The notes beneath the pieces are model-generated. The model did not search any database. It saw only the letters and a program-made list of their open reading frames with translations, and was not told where the DNA came from. A stretch of 64,000 nt of DNA, from the NCBI RefSeq assembly GCF_002937075.1, contig NZ_NHSJ01000034.1, positions 62,001-126,000 of the forward strand, written 5' to 3'. Positions within the stretch are counted from its first letter, which is position 1. Each line of letters starts with the position of its first letter. Position numbers and translations under genes: made by a program. Shown in pieces: positions 1 through 9,051 of the stretch. Source of the stretch: Rhodoblastus sphagnicola (GTDB lineage Bacteria; Pseudomonadota; Alphaproteobacteria; Rhizobiales; Beijerinckiaceae).

Positions 1-50
1 CATGATTTCAAAAATCGAGGTTTCGACTTGGGAAAAGGTGGAGTTCGCCA

Positions 51-1136
51 TCACGTCTTCAGAAAGGTGACATGGCCCATCTTGCGGCCGGGGCGCGCTT
101 CGCTCTTGCCGTAGAGATGCAGGCAGGCGCCGGGCTGGCGCAGCAACTCGCGCCAGTTTTCGACGTCGTCGCCGATCAGGTTGCGCATCACCACCGGGCC
201 GTGGGCGCGCGTCGAGCCGAGCGGGAAGCCGCAGACCGCGCGGATGTGCTGCTCGAATTGCGAGGTCACGGCGCCGTCGAGGGTCCAGTGGCCGGAATTG
301 TGCACGCGCGGCGCGATCTCGTTGACCAGCAGTTTTTGCCCGTCCGGACCGTCCACGACGAACATTTCCACCGCGAGCACGCCGACATAGTCCAGCGCCT
401 CGGCGATCCGCCGCGCCATGTCATGGGCGCGGTGACGCAGATCGTCGGAAATATTGGCGGGAACGGTGGTGGTGTCGAGAATATGGTTGTCGTGGAGGTT
501 TTCGCCGACGTCCCAGGCCAGGAATTCGCCGTCGCTCCCGCGCGCCGCCACCACCGAGACCTCGGCGCTGAAGGGCACGAAACCTTCGAGAATGGAGGGC
601 GTCCCGCCGAGCGACCGGAAGGCGACGGCGAGATCGGAGCCTTCCTTGAGCAGGGCCTGGCCCTTGCCGTCATAGCCGAACCGCCGCGTTTTCAGGATCG
701 ACGGCCGCCCGATGCGCGCCACGGCGCGGGCGAGCGCGCCGGGATCGTCCACTTGCGCATAGGGCGCGACCTCGATGCCCAATTTCGCGACGAAATCCTT
801 TTCGACCAGTCGGTCCTGGGTCAGCGCCAGCACGCGCGGCGAGGGCCGCACCGGCTTGAGCTTTTGCAGGAATTCCGCCGTCGCGGCGGGAATGTTCTCG
901 AATTCATAGGTCACGACATCGACGCTGTCGGCGAAACGCGCCAGCGCCTGCTGGTCGTCATAGGCCGCGAGGGTGGCGCGCGCGGCGACTTCGATCGCCG
1001 GTTCGTCCGCGCCGGGCGTAAAAATATGGCAGGACAAGCCGAGCCGCGCGGCGGCCAGCGCCAGCATGCGGCCGAGTTGGCCGCCGCCGACAATGCCGAT
1101 CCGCGCGCCGGGCGCCAGCGCCCTGTCCGTGTTCAT
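51..1136 (-). CDS. purK: N5-carboxyaminoimidazole ribonucleotide synthase
   Basis: The product should convert aminoimidazole ribonucleotide, bicarbonate and ATP to N5-CAIR in cytosolic de novo purine synthesis. The 361-residue protein shows the N-terminal nucleotide-fold signature GGGQLGRM (residues 17-24), ATP-grasp segments around KTRRFGYDGKGQ, and the C-terminal VNEIAPRVHNSGHWT typical of PurK. Its length is usual for the family. The ATG at 1136 lies 15 bases after the purE stop, so purE-purK form an operon in the order needed for consecutive steps. No disruption is visible. Confidence 0.97.
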   Translation of the reverse strand: MNTDRALAPGARIGIVGGGQLGRMLALAAARLGLSCHIFTPGADEPAIEVAARATLAAYDDQQALARFADSVDVVTYEFENIPAATAEFLQKLKPVRPSPRVLALTQDRLVEKDFVAKLGIEVAPYAQVDDPGALARAVARIGRPSILKTRRFGYDGKGQALLKEGSDLAVAFRSLGGTPSILEGFVPFSAEVSVVAARGSDGEFLAWDVGENLHDNHILDTTTVPANISDDLRHRAHDMARRIAEALDYVGVLAVEMFVVDGPDGQKLLVNEIAPRVHNSGHWTLDGAVTSQFEQHIRAVCGFPLGSTRAHGPVVMRNLIGDDVENWRELLRQPGACLHLYGKSEARPGRKMGHVTFLKT

Positions 1137-1151
1137 CTCGGCGCGCCCCTG

Positions 1152-1643
1152 TCAGTCATGCGGCCGCTCCGCCACCTTTTCGGTCTGGCGCGCGCGCCAG
1201 GCGTCGAGCCGTTTCGCCAGCGCGGGATCGTTCAGCGCCAGGATCGCGGCGGCGAGCAGGCCGGCGTTGATCGCCCCGGCCTTGCCGATCGCCAGCGCGC
1301 CCACGGGTACGCCCCCGGGCATCTGCACGATCGACAACAGCGAATCCTGCCCAGACAGCGCCTTGGATTCGACGGGAACGCCCAAAACCGGCAGCGGCGT
1401 CATGGCGGCGGTCATGCCCGGCAGATGCGCGGCGCCCCCCGCTCCGGCGATGATCACCTTGAAACCGGCGTCGCGCGCGCCCTTGGCGAAGGCGAACAAC
1501 CGGTCCGGGGTGCGATGCGCGGAGACGATGCGGGCATCCGCGGAAATTCCTAACTCTTCGAGCGTTTCGGCGGCATGACGCATGGTCGCCCAATCGGACT
1601 GGCTGCCCATGATGATGGCGACGGGGCTGTTTGTGTTCGACAC
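1152..1643 (-). CDS. purE: N5-carboxyaminoimidazole ribonucleotide mutase
   Basis: The product should rearrange N5-CAIR to CAIR, the step after PurK. The 163-residue protein has the class I PurE signatures [11 protein letters not shown] near the N-terminus, [10 protein letters not shown], and [14 protein letters not shown]. The start codon is GTG at 1643, with only a weak Shine-Dalgarno sequence. purK follows 15 bases downstream. Nothing is unusual apart from the start codon. Confidence 0.97.
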   Translation of the reverse strand: MSNTNSPVAIIMGSQSDWATMRHAAETLEELGISADARIVSAHRTPDRLFAFAKGARDAGFKVIIAGAGGAAHLPGMTAAMTPLPVLGVPVESKALSGQDSLLSIVQMPGGVPVGALAIGKAGAINAGLLAAAILALNDPALAKRLDAWRARQTEKVAERPHD

Positions 1644-1717
1644 TGAAATCGGTTCCGAAAAAAGCGAAGCCGTGGTCCTATGGCGCCAAGCGCGGAAGTA
1701 AAAGCGAAATCTAAGGT

Positions 1718-1924
1718 TCAGGCGATAATATCGGGCGTCAGCGCATCTTCGAGGAAGGTGATGCGGTCGCGCAACACGAGCTTGCGTTTTTTCAGACGCT
1801 GCAATTGCAACCTGTCGTAGGCGCCAACGGCGGTCAGCGCGCCGATGGCGGCGTCGAGGTCGCGGTGCTCCTCGCGCAATCTCTCCAGTTCCGTAGCGAA
1901 TTCGGCCCGTTCTTCGTCACTCAT
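1718..1924 (-). CDS. DUF465 (YdcH-like) small coiled-coil protein
   Basis: This small, charged, predicted helical protein has the DUF465 pattern: a segment like [15 protein letters not shown] followed by [19 protein letters not shown]. The biochemical role of the family is unknown. The start is taken at ATG 1924, preceded by GAGAG; an in-frame ATG at 1936 would add four residues. It lies upstream of purEK on the same strand, 74 bases before the purE start. A second DUF465 gene lies divergently at 2142. Confidence 0.8.
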   Translation of the reverse strand: MSDEERAEFATELERLREEHRDLDAAIGALTAVGAYDRLQLQRLKKRKLVLRDRITFLEDALTPDIIA

Positions 1925-2141
1925 GTCTCTCGTCATCGGCCATTCCGCCGCCCGTTCCGCCGCGCCCGCCGCGCGGCGCGGATTATGTCCGCATGCGCGG
2001 TCAAGAGCAAGGCGAATGATGCGGCTGTTGCTGTCAAGTTCAAGCTCTCAATTTTTACTTAAGCTTGGCCGCTAATTAACGCTTGCGGTCGTTCACAGGC
2101 GTGTCACTATTCCGTCGTGAAAACTTCGATAGGAGTTGTGC

Positions 2142-2330
2142 ATGTCCATGCAAGCCCATCTCGCCGAACTCGAGCGCCGTCATCAGGCGCTGCAACGAGA
2201 AATCGAGAAGGAAGAGGCTCTCCCCGGAACGGATGGAGTCAAATTGCACGAACTCAAGCGACGCAAACTGCAACTCAAGGACGAAATTACCAAGTTCAAG
2301 ACCGAGAAAGTCGACGCCACGCTCCATTAA
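2142..2330 (+). CDS. DUF465 (YdcH-like) small coiled-coil protein, second copy
   Basis: A 62-residue protein with the same layout as its divergent neighbour: LAELERRHQALQREIEKE, then LHELKRRKLQLKDEITKF. The family is short, helical and of unknown function. AGGAG at 2131-2135 lies six bases before the ATG at 2142, which decides the start over an in-frame TTG at 2136. A hairpin terminator follows directly. Confidence 0.85.
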   Translation: MSMQAHLAELERRHQALQREIEKEEALPGTDGVKLHELKRRKLQLKDEITKFKTEKVDATLH

Positions 2331-2350
2331 GGAGACTGCGCGACGCCTTG

Positions 2351-2380
2351 ATCCCCGCCCTCGCGGCGGGGATTTTCTTT
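2351..2380 (+). terminator. Rho-independent terminator of the DUF465 gene
   Basis: A nine-base-pair stem (ATCCCCGCC and GGCGGGGAT) is followed by a T-rich stretch, 20 bases after the stop of the plus-strand DUF465 gene. Confidence 0.75.
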
Positions 2381-2445
2381 GCGGCGCGCGACGCCCGCCG
2401 CCCCGGCGGCTCGAATCGCGAATCGCCTCTCAAGCCAACCGCCTC

Positions 2446-2745
2446 TCAAGCGGCGGTTTCGGCTTGGATGCGGCGCTTCAGGCTGGCGAGCGACAGCGGC
2501 AAGAACGCATAAAGCGCCAGCGACCGCGAGCGGCACAGCCAGCAGCGCGAAATCGTAGTCGAGCACGAAGGGCGTCGCCAGCCAGCAGGCCTGCCACCGC
2601 CGTGACGGCCATTTGCATGTGCGCGTCGAGCGTCCGGCGCAGCAGCGCGATCAGGGCGGCGAGGCTGGCCAAGGGCCTGGGCGCCATAGGCGAACCAAAG
2701 CGGCGCATCCCACACCCGCAGCGCCGCGAACACGCTTTGCAGCTA
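2446..2745 (-). pseudogene. Decayed C-terminal fragment of a GT87/DUF2029-type membrane glycosyltransferase
   Basis: Read on the minus strand with three frame changes, this stretch gives a continuous protein tail: LQSVFAALRVWDAPLWFAYG, then LASLAALIALLRRTLDAH, then LATPFVLDYDFALLAVPLA, then LPLSLASLKRRIQAETAA and a stop. It parallels the end of the intact GT87-like protein encoded at 6478-7839 (KMQSVFAAVRALGG, LSTPYCMDYDMVLIAPALA). A TAG codon directly precedes the fragment and no N-terminal part is visible. It is a remnant of a related gene, not an expressed protein. Confidence 0.75.
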
Positions 2746-3046
2746 GGCGCGCACAGGCGCGGGCGCGCCCGGCGTCGAACCTATCGGCGTCGCGGAGAAA
2801 GCGGATCGGACGGGCGAACACGGGCGGCTCCGGTTGGGGGCTGACCGCCGGCATGGCCCCGCCCGACCTGTTCTCGAATCCCACCGTTAACAATTCGCCC
2901 AAGGACAATTCTCCCAAGCACATCCGCCGAAGCCGCCGCGCCATTAGCCTAAGGTCGAGCGGCCGCATTCTGGACTTCTCTTGCGCGCCGTCGCACTTTC
3001 CGCGCGAAATGCTCAGAACACCGGCAATGCACGGAGAGGAAACCCC
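2746..3046. other. Intergenic stretch without recognisable gene
   Basis: The 300 bases between the glycosyltransferase remnant and the acyl-CoA synthetase gene hold no ORF with a convincing start and composition. The promoter and leader of the ligase gene must lie here. GGAGAGG at 3033-3039 serves as its ribosome binding site. Confidence 0.5.
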
Positions 3047-4948
3047 ATGGCGAGCCAGTATCAAGACGTCTATCGTTCCTGGAAGGACAAGCCGTTCGAA
3101 TTCTGGGGCGAGGCGGCCAAGCAGGTGGACTGGATCAAGCCGCCCAAAACCGTATTCGACCCCGAGGCCGGCGTCTACGGTCGCTGGTTCCCCGACGGCA
3201 CGCTCAACACCTGCTACAATGCGGTCGACCGCCATGTGAAGAACGGCCGCGCCGAACAGGCCGCGCTGATCTATGACAGCCCGGTCACCGGCATCAAGCG
3301 CACCTACACCTATGCGGAATTGTTGGCGGAAGTGAACGCCGTCTCCGCCGTGCTCAAGGATTTCGGCGTCGGCAAGGGCGACCGCGTGCTCGCCTACATG
3401 CCGATGATCCCGGAAGCGGTGATCGGCGTTCTGGCCTGCGCCCGTCTGGGCGCCATACATTCCGTGGTGTTCGGCGGTTTTGCGGCAAAAGAGCTGGCGA
3501 CCCGCATCAACGATTGCCATCCCAAGGTCATTCTCACGGCCTCCTGCGGCATCGAGCCCAATCGCACGGTAAAATACAAGCCGCTGCTCGACGAAGCGAT
3601 CGAACTCGCCGCCGTCAAGCCGGAGAAGCTGCTGATCCTGCAAAGGCCGCAGGCGATCGCCGAGATGATCCCCGGCCGCGACTTCGACTGGGCGGATCTG
3701 GTGGTCGCCGCGGTCGCCGAGCGCCGCCATGTCGAGCCGGAGGAGATGAAGGCGACCGACCCGCTCTACATCCTCTATACTTCAGGCACGACCGGCATTC
3801 CCAAGGGCGTGGTGCGCGACAACGGCGGCCATGCCGTCGCGCTGATGTGGACCATGAAGAACCTGTACGGCATCGAACCGGGCGAGGTATTTTGGGCGGC
3901 GTCCGACGTCGGCTGGGTGGTCGGCCATTCCTACATCCTCTACGGCCAGTTGCTCTATGGCGCGACCACGGTGGTCTATGAGGGCAAGCCGATCGGCACG
4001 CCCGACGCCGGCGCGTTCTGGCGCATGGTCGAGGAATACAAGATTTCCGCCTTGTTCACCGCGCCCACGGCCTTCCGCGCCGTGCGCAAGGAAGACCCCA
4101 ACGCCGAGCTTCTGAAGAAATACGATGTGTCGTCGATGCGCACCCTGTTCCTGGCCGGCGAGCGCGCCGACCCCGATACGGTGGCCTGGGCCGAGAAGAT
4201 CCTGGGCGTGCCGGTGATCGACCATTGGTGGCAGACCGAAACCGGCTGGGCCATCGCCGGCAATCCCGTGGGTCTCGGCGCCCTGCCGGTCAAGCACGGC
4301 TCGCCGACCGTGGCCATGCCCGGCTATGACATCCAGATCGTCGACGAAGCCGCCCATCCGGTGCCCCCCGGCAAGATGGGCTCGATCGTGATCAAGCTGC
4401 CGCTGCCTCCCGGCAATCTGCCGACGCTGTGGCAGCAGGACGTCAGGATGAAGGAAAGCTACCTCACCGACTTCCCCGGCTTCTACAAGACGGCGGACGC
4501 CGGCTTCATCGACGAGGACGGCTACGTCTACATCATGGGCCGCACCGACGACATCATCAATGTCGCGGGACATCGCCTCTCCACCGGCGGCATGGAGGAA
4601 GTGCTGGCCTCGCACCCCGACGTTGCGGAATGCGCGGTGATCGGCGTCAAGGATCAGTTGAAGGGCGAGCAGCCCTGCGGCTTCATCGTGCTGAAATCCG
4701 GCGTGGACCGTTCGCCGATCGAGATCGAGCGGGAAATCGTCAAGCTGGTGCGCGACAAGATCGGCCCGGTCGCGGCGTTCAAGATCGCCATCACCGTGAA
4801 CCGCCTGCCCAAGACACGCTCGGGCAAGATCCTGCGCGGCACGATGAAGAAGATCGCCGACCACGACCCCTGGACCATGCCGGCCACCATCGACGATCCC
4901 GCGATCATCGACGAGATCATGGCGGCGCTCGACCACAAGGGGGTCTGA
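3047..4948 (+). CDS. prpE: Propionyl-CoA/acetyl-CoA synthetase (AMP-forming)
   Basis: The product should activate propionate (or acetate) with ATP and CoA through an acyl-adenylate. The 633-residue protein has the N-terminal ACS domain, the P-loop-like YTSGTTGIPKG (residues 244-254), the WWQTETG motif, a GFYKTADAG variant of the A7 motif, and the C-terminal KTRSGKILR with the acetylatable lysine (about residue 594). Overall wording and length fit the PrpE branch better than Acs, but substrate preference is not proven. ATG 3047 has GAGAGG eight bases upstream; an upstream in-frame ATG at 2981 would add 22 unlikely residues. The gene appears monocistronic. Confidence 0.88.
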   Translation: MASQYQDVYRSWKDKPFEFWGEAAKQVDWIKPPKTVFDPEAGVYGRWFPDGTLNTCYNAVDRHVKNGRAEQAALIYDSPVTGIKRTYTYAELLAEVNAVSAVLKDFGVGKGDRVLAYMPMIPEAVIGVLACARLGAIHSVVFGGFAAKELATRINDCHPKVILTASCGIEPNRTVKYKPLLDEAIELAAVKPEKLLILQRPQAIAEMIPGRDFDWADLVVAAVAERRHVEPEEMKATDPLYILYTSGTTGIPKGVVRDNGGHAVALMWTMKNLYGIEPGEVFWAASDVGWVVGHSYILYGQLLYGATTVVYEGKPIGTPDAGAFWRMVEEYKISALFTAPTAFRAVRKEDPNAELLKKYDVSSMRTLFLAGERADPDTVAWAEKILGVPVIDHWWQTETGWAIAGNPVGLGALPVKHGSPTVAMPGYDIQIVDEAAHPVPPGKMGSIVIKLPLPPGNLPTLWQQDVRMKESYLTDFPGFYKTADAGFIDEDGYVYIMGRTDDIINVAGHRLSTGGMEEVLASHPDVAECAVIGVKDQLKGEQPCGFIVLKSGVDRSPIEIEREIVKLVRDKIGPVAAFKIAITVNRLPKTRSGKILRGTMKKIADHDPWTMPATIDDPAIIDEIMAALDHKGV

Positions 4949-5118
4949 CGATAAGGCGGCGCGCGACAATCGCGCGCCGCGCCTTGAATGTCGCGAGAAC
5001 AGGCGGCGACAGCGCCAAGGGTCTGTTCCAGAATTAAAGAGACTCTCGAAGATTCAACAGATTCTTGAAGATTATATGCTCAGCTCCGGCCCGGTGAATT
5101 GAAACGCCGGAGGTCCAC

Positions 5119-5673
5119 GTGCAATTTCTGAAATTGCTGTTTTCCTTTGCGCCGTGGCTGTCTTTTCTCATCATCGCCCGCGGCAGCCTCGAACGCCTCG
5201 AACTCGGCCTTGGCGTCGCGCTGGCCCTGAGCGTGACGATGGGCCTGCTGCGGCTGCACCGCGGCATCATCCTGTGGGTGGGGCTGGCGTTCTTTTCCCT
5301 GGCTCTCGTGCTCGTCATGGCGTTCCACAACATGTGGACCGTTCAGCACATGGGCGTTCTCGCCAATGGCGCGCTCGCCGCCGGCGCCTGGGTCGGGATT
5401 GTCCGAAAGAGCCCGTTCACGCTGGATTACGCCAAGGATCACACGCCGCGCGAAGCCTGGACTTCAGCGCCGTTCCTGCGCGCCAACATGATCATCTCGA
5501 CCGCCTGGGCCATGGCGTTCACCGCCAGCGCCGCGCTGGCGTGGATGAAGATGGAGCGGCTTTACGTCTCCGACCTCGCCTATGAAGGCTGTTCCTACGC
5601 CATCCTCATCGCGACCGCCCTGTTTACGCAGCTCTATCCGGCCTGGCTGAAACGGCGGGCCACGACCGGATAG
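5119..5673 (+). CDS. Small polytopic membrane protein of unknown function
   Basis: The 184-residue protein is mostly hydrophobic, with about five predicted membrane segments: near the N-terminus (LLFSFAPWLSFLII), two around residues 30-75, one near 80-95, and two in the C-terminal third. No catalytic motif is recognised. The start is GTG 5119, with GGAGG at 5109-5113 at ideal spacing. It stands alone between the acyl-CoA synthetase and a convergent secreted-protein gene. Confidence 0.75.
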   Translation: MQFLKLLFSFAPWLSFLIIARGSLERLELGLGVALALSVTMGLLRLHRGIILWVGLAFFSLALVLVMAFHNMWTVQHMGVLANGALAAGAWVGIVRKSPFTLDYAKDHTPREAWTSAPFLRANMIISTAWAMAFTASAALAWMKMERLYVSDLAYEGCSYAILIATALFTQLYPAWLKRRATTG

Positions 5674-5689
5674 GCGCGTGGCGATCCCG

Positions 5690-5719
5690 ACAGGGGCGGC
5701 GCGACTCGCCCGCCCCCTC
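5690..5719. terminator. Inverted repeat between convergent genes
   Basis: A GC-rich inverted repeat (AGGGGCGG and CCGCCCCCT, around a short loop) lies between the convergent genes ending at 5673 and 5737. It could terminate transcription from either side, but no strong T-run is seen. Confidence 0.4.
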
Positions 5720-5736
5720 TGATTCAGGTCTGGAGT

Positions 5737-6357
5737 TCAGCGTTGAAGGCCCCTGTGCCCGCCGCCCGCGCCATGGAAGCCGCCGCCATGGAAGCCGGCG
5801 CCGGGAGCCGCGCTGACAGGCGCCACCCGCAACCCGCCGCCATGGAAACCGCCGCCGCCGTGGAACCCGCCGAAATGGCGCCCATGCCCGCGCCAGCCAC
5901 CACCGTAATAGCCGCCGCCATAGAAGCCCAGGCCGACGCCCGGCCCCCCGTCATAGTCATCATAGGCGTAGCCGGGGCTGGGTTCGTTGTCATAGCCATA
6001 GCCGCCGTTGTAAGATCCATAGCTGTTATTCTCGTCGCGATCATAGCGAGAGCCGACGCTGACCGAGCCGCCGGGCGGCAGCACGGCGATGGAAACGCCG
6101 GGCGCGCCGCCAAAGGCGAACAGCGTGCGGGACAGGAAGCCCGTTGCGCCGCTGGCGCTGACGCGGCACCAGGAGCGCACGCAGCCGCCGACATCGACAG
6201 CCGCTCCGGCCAGGATGATTCCGACGATCGGGTTTTCGACGCCCGGACCGCTGCGCAGGTTGGCGTTGGTCGTAATCACGGCCGGGCGGGCCAGGACGCT
6301 CGCGCTCGATACAGCCAGCAGCGCGCCGGCCAATACAGTGGCGTATTTCAATCGCAT
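5737..6357 (-). CDS. Secreted SH3-like domain protein with Gly/His-rich tail
   Basis: The protein begins with a signal peptide (MRLKYATVLAGALLAVSSAS...LA). Residues of about 25-85 form a bacterial SH3-like domain (TNANLRSGPGVENPIVG, then a CxxSWCRV segment). After that comes a long low-complexity tail rich in Gly, Tyr and His with repeated GGGFHGGG-type motifs. Such proteins are periplasmic or envelope-bound, and the tail might bind metal. ATG 6357 is chosen because the signal peptide starts there and GGAG lies upstream; a longer reading from 6456 has no such support. Function is not known. Confidence 0.8.
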   Translation of the reverse strand: MRLKYATVLAGALLAVSSASVLARPAVITTNANLRSGPGVENPIVGIILAGAAVDVGGCVRSWCRVSASGATGFLSRTLFAFGGAPGVSIAVLPPGGSVSVGSRYDRDENNSYGSYNGGYGYDNEPSPGYAYDDYDGGPGVGLGFYGGGYYGGGWRGHGRHFGGFHGGGGFHGGGLRVAPVSAAPGAGFHGGGFHGAGGGHRGLQR

Positions 6358-6477
6358 CGCATCGTCTCCAGGGACGTAAAAGGGGAGCTTCGCTTCGGGG
6401 CGCCAATCGGTTGGCGCACAAAGGGCGCAAAGCTCGCATGTGACCCTCGGTTGCAATGAGAACGCGCCGAATATGCG

Positions 6478-7839
6478 ATGGTTCCGGGCATGACGCCGCG
6501 CATGCGCGCGCCCGTTCGGCCCGAGAGGAGGGACGGACCCATTGCGCGATTCTTAACCGCCATGCGGCGACAATGGGCCTTCCCTTGGGAGAAGACCTTG
6601 TCCTCGTCTGAAAATTTCATTGCGGCGCCCGCGCCGAAAGCTTGGCGCGCCGCGCTGCGCTCGGGCGACTTTCTCACGCCGACGCGCTGCCGCGCCTATG
6701 CGCTGATCCTGATCGTCTTCGGCGCCGCCCTGATCGCCGCGCTGCTGGCGATGGCGCACGGGAATGTCAGTTTCGACGGCCAGCCGTTGGGAAGCGATTT
6801 CAGCCAGGTCTATGTCGCCGGCCTCTCGGTCCACGACGGCGCGCCGGCGCTGGCCTATGACAACGCCGCCCATGCCGCGCATCAAAAGGCCGTGTTCGGG
6901 CCGGCGACGCCGTTCTACTCCTGGAGCTACCCGCCAGTTTTCCTCATCGTGGCGGCGTTGCTGGCGTTCTTGCCCTATCTCGGCGCGCTCGCGCTGTGGC
7001 AGGGCCTGGGCCTCGCGGCCTATCTCGCCCTGCTGCGCAACATCATGCCGTGGCGACGGGCCGCACTGTATGGCCTCGCCTTTCCCGCCGTCGCCATCAG
7101 CCTCATGCACGGACAGAACGGGCTGATCACGGCGGCGCTGATGGGCGCGGGCGCGGTGCTGGCGCCGGCGCGTCCCGTCCTGGCCGGCGTCTGCTTCGGC
7201 CTCGTCGCCTACAAGCCGCAATTCGGCCTGCTCATCCCGCTGGCGCTGCTCGCCTCGAACAATTGGCGCGCGCTGCTGGCGGCGGGCGCGACCGTCCTCG
7301 CCGAATGCGGCGCCGCCACCGCGCTGTTTGGCGTGGACATCTGGCGCGACTTCCTGGGGTCGCTCGGCTTTTCGCGCGTCGTGTTGATTGAGCAGGGCGG
7401 CGCGGGATGGGAGAAGATGCAGAGCGTCTTCGCCGCTGTCAGGGCGCTGGGCGGCTCCGTGCCGCTGGCCTATGCGGGCCAGGGGGCGGCCGCGCTCGCC
7501 TGCGCCGCCATCGTGGTCTGGCTGTACGCGCGCCGCGCCGACTTCCGGCTGGCCGGGGCCGCGCTGCTGACGGGCGCGCTGCTCTCGACGCCCTATTGCA
7601 TGGATTACGACATGGTTCTTATCGCGCCGGCGCTGGCGCTGCTCGCCTGCGTCATCCTGGAGCGCGGGGCGCTGCCTTACGAGAAATCCATCATGGCCCT
7701 GGCCTTCGCCGCGCCGCTGCTGGCGCGGCCGCTTGGCTCCGTCGCGCCGATTCCGCTGGGCGTGCTCGCCATGGCGGCGCTGATGGCGGCGATTGCCCGG
7801 CGCGGACTGGCGGAGGCAAGGTCGAACCGCCCAAGCTGA
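6478..7839 (+). CDS. GT87/DUF2029-family membrane glycosyltransferase
   Basis: The protein has roughly ten hydrophobic segments and the DUF2029 (GT87) pattern: an extracytoplasmic loop with DFSQVYVAG, then YPPVFLIVAALLAFLP, HGQNGLITAALM, YKPQFGLLIPLALL, and LLSTPYCMDYDMVL near the C-terminus. The family uses polyprenyl-phosphate sugars for envelope glycosylation; the substrate here is unknown. The start is uncertain: ATG 6478 gives 453 residues, but TTG 6598 has GGGAGAAG at good spacing and may be the real start. A decayed relative lies at 2446-2745. Confidence 0.8.
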   Translation: MVPGMTPRMRAPVRPERRDGPIARFLTAMRRQWAFPWEKTLSSSENFIAAPAPKAWRAALRSGDFLTPTRCRAYALILIVFGAALIAALLAMAHGNVSFDGQPLGSDFSQVYVAGLSVHDGAPALAYDNAAHAAHQKAVFGPATPFYSWSYPPVFLIVAALLAFLPYLGALALWQGLGLAAYLALLRNIMPWRRAALYGLAFPAVAISLMHGQNGLITAALMGAGAVLAPARPVLAGVCFGLVAYKPQFGLLIPLALLASNNWRALLAAGATVLAECGAATALFGVDIWRDFLGSLGFSRVVLIEQGGAGWEKMQSVFAAVRALGGSVPLAYAGQGAAALACAAIVVWLYARRADFRLAGAALLTGALLSTPYCMDYDMVLIAPALALLACVILERGALPYEKSIMALAFAAPLLARPLGSVAPIPLGVLAMAALMAAIARRGLAEARSNRPS

Positions 7840-7929
7840 GCGCCGACTTTTCGGCGACCCGGATCGGACGAAAGCGAACTTTCGGCGCCGGCCGGGTTGG
7901 CGTATGCTCTGACGCAACAGGAGCGCGCC

Positions 7930-8466
7930 ATGCATATTCATCTCGTTCTGACCGTCATCGGCCGCGACCGGCCGGGTCTGGTCAATGCGATGTCCGAAAC
8001 CATAGCGGCGGGAGGCGGCAATTGGCTGGACACACGCATGTCCAGGCTTTCCGGGCAGTTCGCCGGCATGGTGCTGGTCTCCGTCGCGGCGGACAAGGCG
8101 GACGCGCTGGTCGCTTCGCTGGGCAAGCTGGAAGCGCAAGGGCTGCGCTTCGTCATCGAGCGGGCCGACGCCCAGGCCCCCGCCGCCGGCCGCGCCATTC
8201 AGCTCGAACTGATCGGCCTCGACCGGCCCGGCATCGTTCGCGACATCTCGCACGTCCTCGCCACGCAAAACGTCAACTTCACCGAACTCGAAAGCGAACT
8301 GGTGAGCGGAGCGTTTTCCGGCGAGGCCATGTTCAAGGCCAAGGCGCGGCTGACTCTGCCCGACGGCCTCCCCATCGACGACCTGCGCCAGTCGCTCGAA
8401 GCGCTCGCCAACGAGTTGATGGTCGATCTCACGCTGGACGGGGTCGCGGAGCTTGCGCCCTGCTGA
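7930..8466 (+). CDS. ACT-domain protein, glycine cleavage repressor (GcvR)-like
   Basis: Two consecutive ACT domains are visible: LVLTVIGRDRPGLVNAMSE at the start and LELIGLDRPGIVRDISH near residue 95. This tandem arrangement and the length of 178 residues match GcvR-like regulators, which sense amino acids and act through protein contacts. The target here is unknown and no gcv genes are in the window. ATG 7930 has CAGGAG six bases upstream. Confidence 0.8.
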   Translation: MHIHLVLTVIGRDRPGLVNAMSETIAAGGGNWLDTRMSRLSGQFAGMVLVSVAADKADALVASLGKLEAQGLRFVIERADAQAPAAGRAIQLELIGLDRPGIVRDISHVLATQNVNFTELESELVSGAFSGEAMFKAKARLTLPDGLPIDDLRQSLEALANELMVDLTLDGVAELAPC

Positions 8467-8589
8467 GGCGACCAACCGCATTACTGTTCATTAACCATAA
8501 CCTGCAAGTCTTCCTCAAGCATAACGAACGTTAAGCCTTTGCTTAGCGCGGCCGGCTAACGTCCTTCCATCGTTCAGGAAGGAGTGACC

Positions 8590-9051
8590 ATGACCTCCGG
8601 CACGCTTATCGCACTCGACCTCGCGCCGCAGATCTGCGCGGCCATCACCCGCCGCGGCCAAATCCTGCCCGATGACGTGGGCATTCTGTCGTATCTGCCC
8701 AAATCGGACAGCCGCTTGAGCGAAAGTGAAGTCGATGCGCTGGGCGCGCTGGCCCGCGCCCGTCTGCCCGCCTGCCCGGATTGGGGCAGGTTCTTCGCGG
8801 AAAATGTCGGCGCCTGGTATCTCGACGCCTTCGCCAGCCGCGCGCCAGATCGCGCGCAGGCGCAATGGCTGATCGATTACCTCGGCGGCGAGGGCGCCGA
8901 ACTCACCACCGCGCAGTTTCGCCTGCTGATGCAGGTGATGGAAAACCTGGAAAGCTGCCCGGACGAGTTGCTGTCCTTCGCCAGGGCCTGTCTGGTGCGC
9001 GCCATGGGCGCCGAAATCGAATCGCGGCGCGGACAGGTCGGGAAAGCTTAG
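8590..9051 (+). CDS. Uncharacterised alphaproteobacterial protein
   Basis: A 153-residue soluble protein rich in Ala and Leu, not recognised as a named family. It carries segments such as LPDDVGILSYLPKSDSRLSE and WGRFFAENVGAWYLDAFA. AGGAAGGAG at 8576-8584, five bases before ATG 8590, makes translation convincing. Its last four bases overlap the end of the convergent sirtuin gene. Confidence 0.7.
   Translation: MTSGTLIALDLAPQICAAITRRGQILPDDVGILSYLPKSDSRLSESEVDALGALARARLPACPDWGRFFAENVGAWYLDAFASRAPDRAQAQWLIDYLGGEGAELTTAQFRLLMQVMENLESCPDELLSFARACLVRAMGAEIESRRGQVGKA

Noticed and set aside
72-1553. Long plus-strand open frame opposite purK and purE
   Set aside because: It is a mirror of the GC-rich purEK genes, with Arg/His/Gly-rich composition and no family features.
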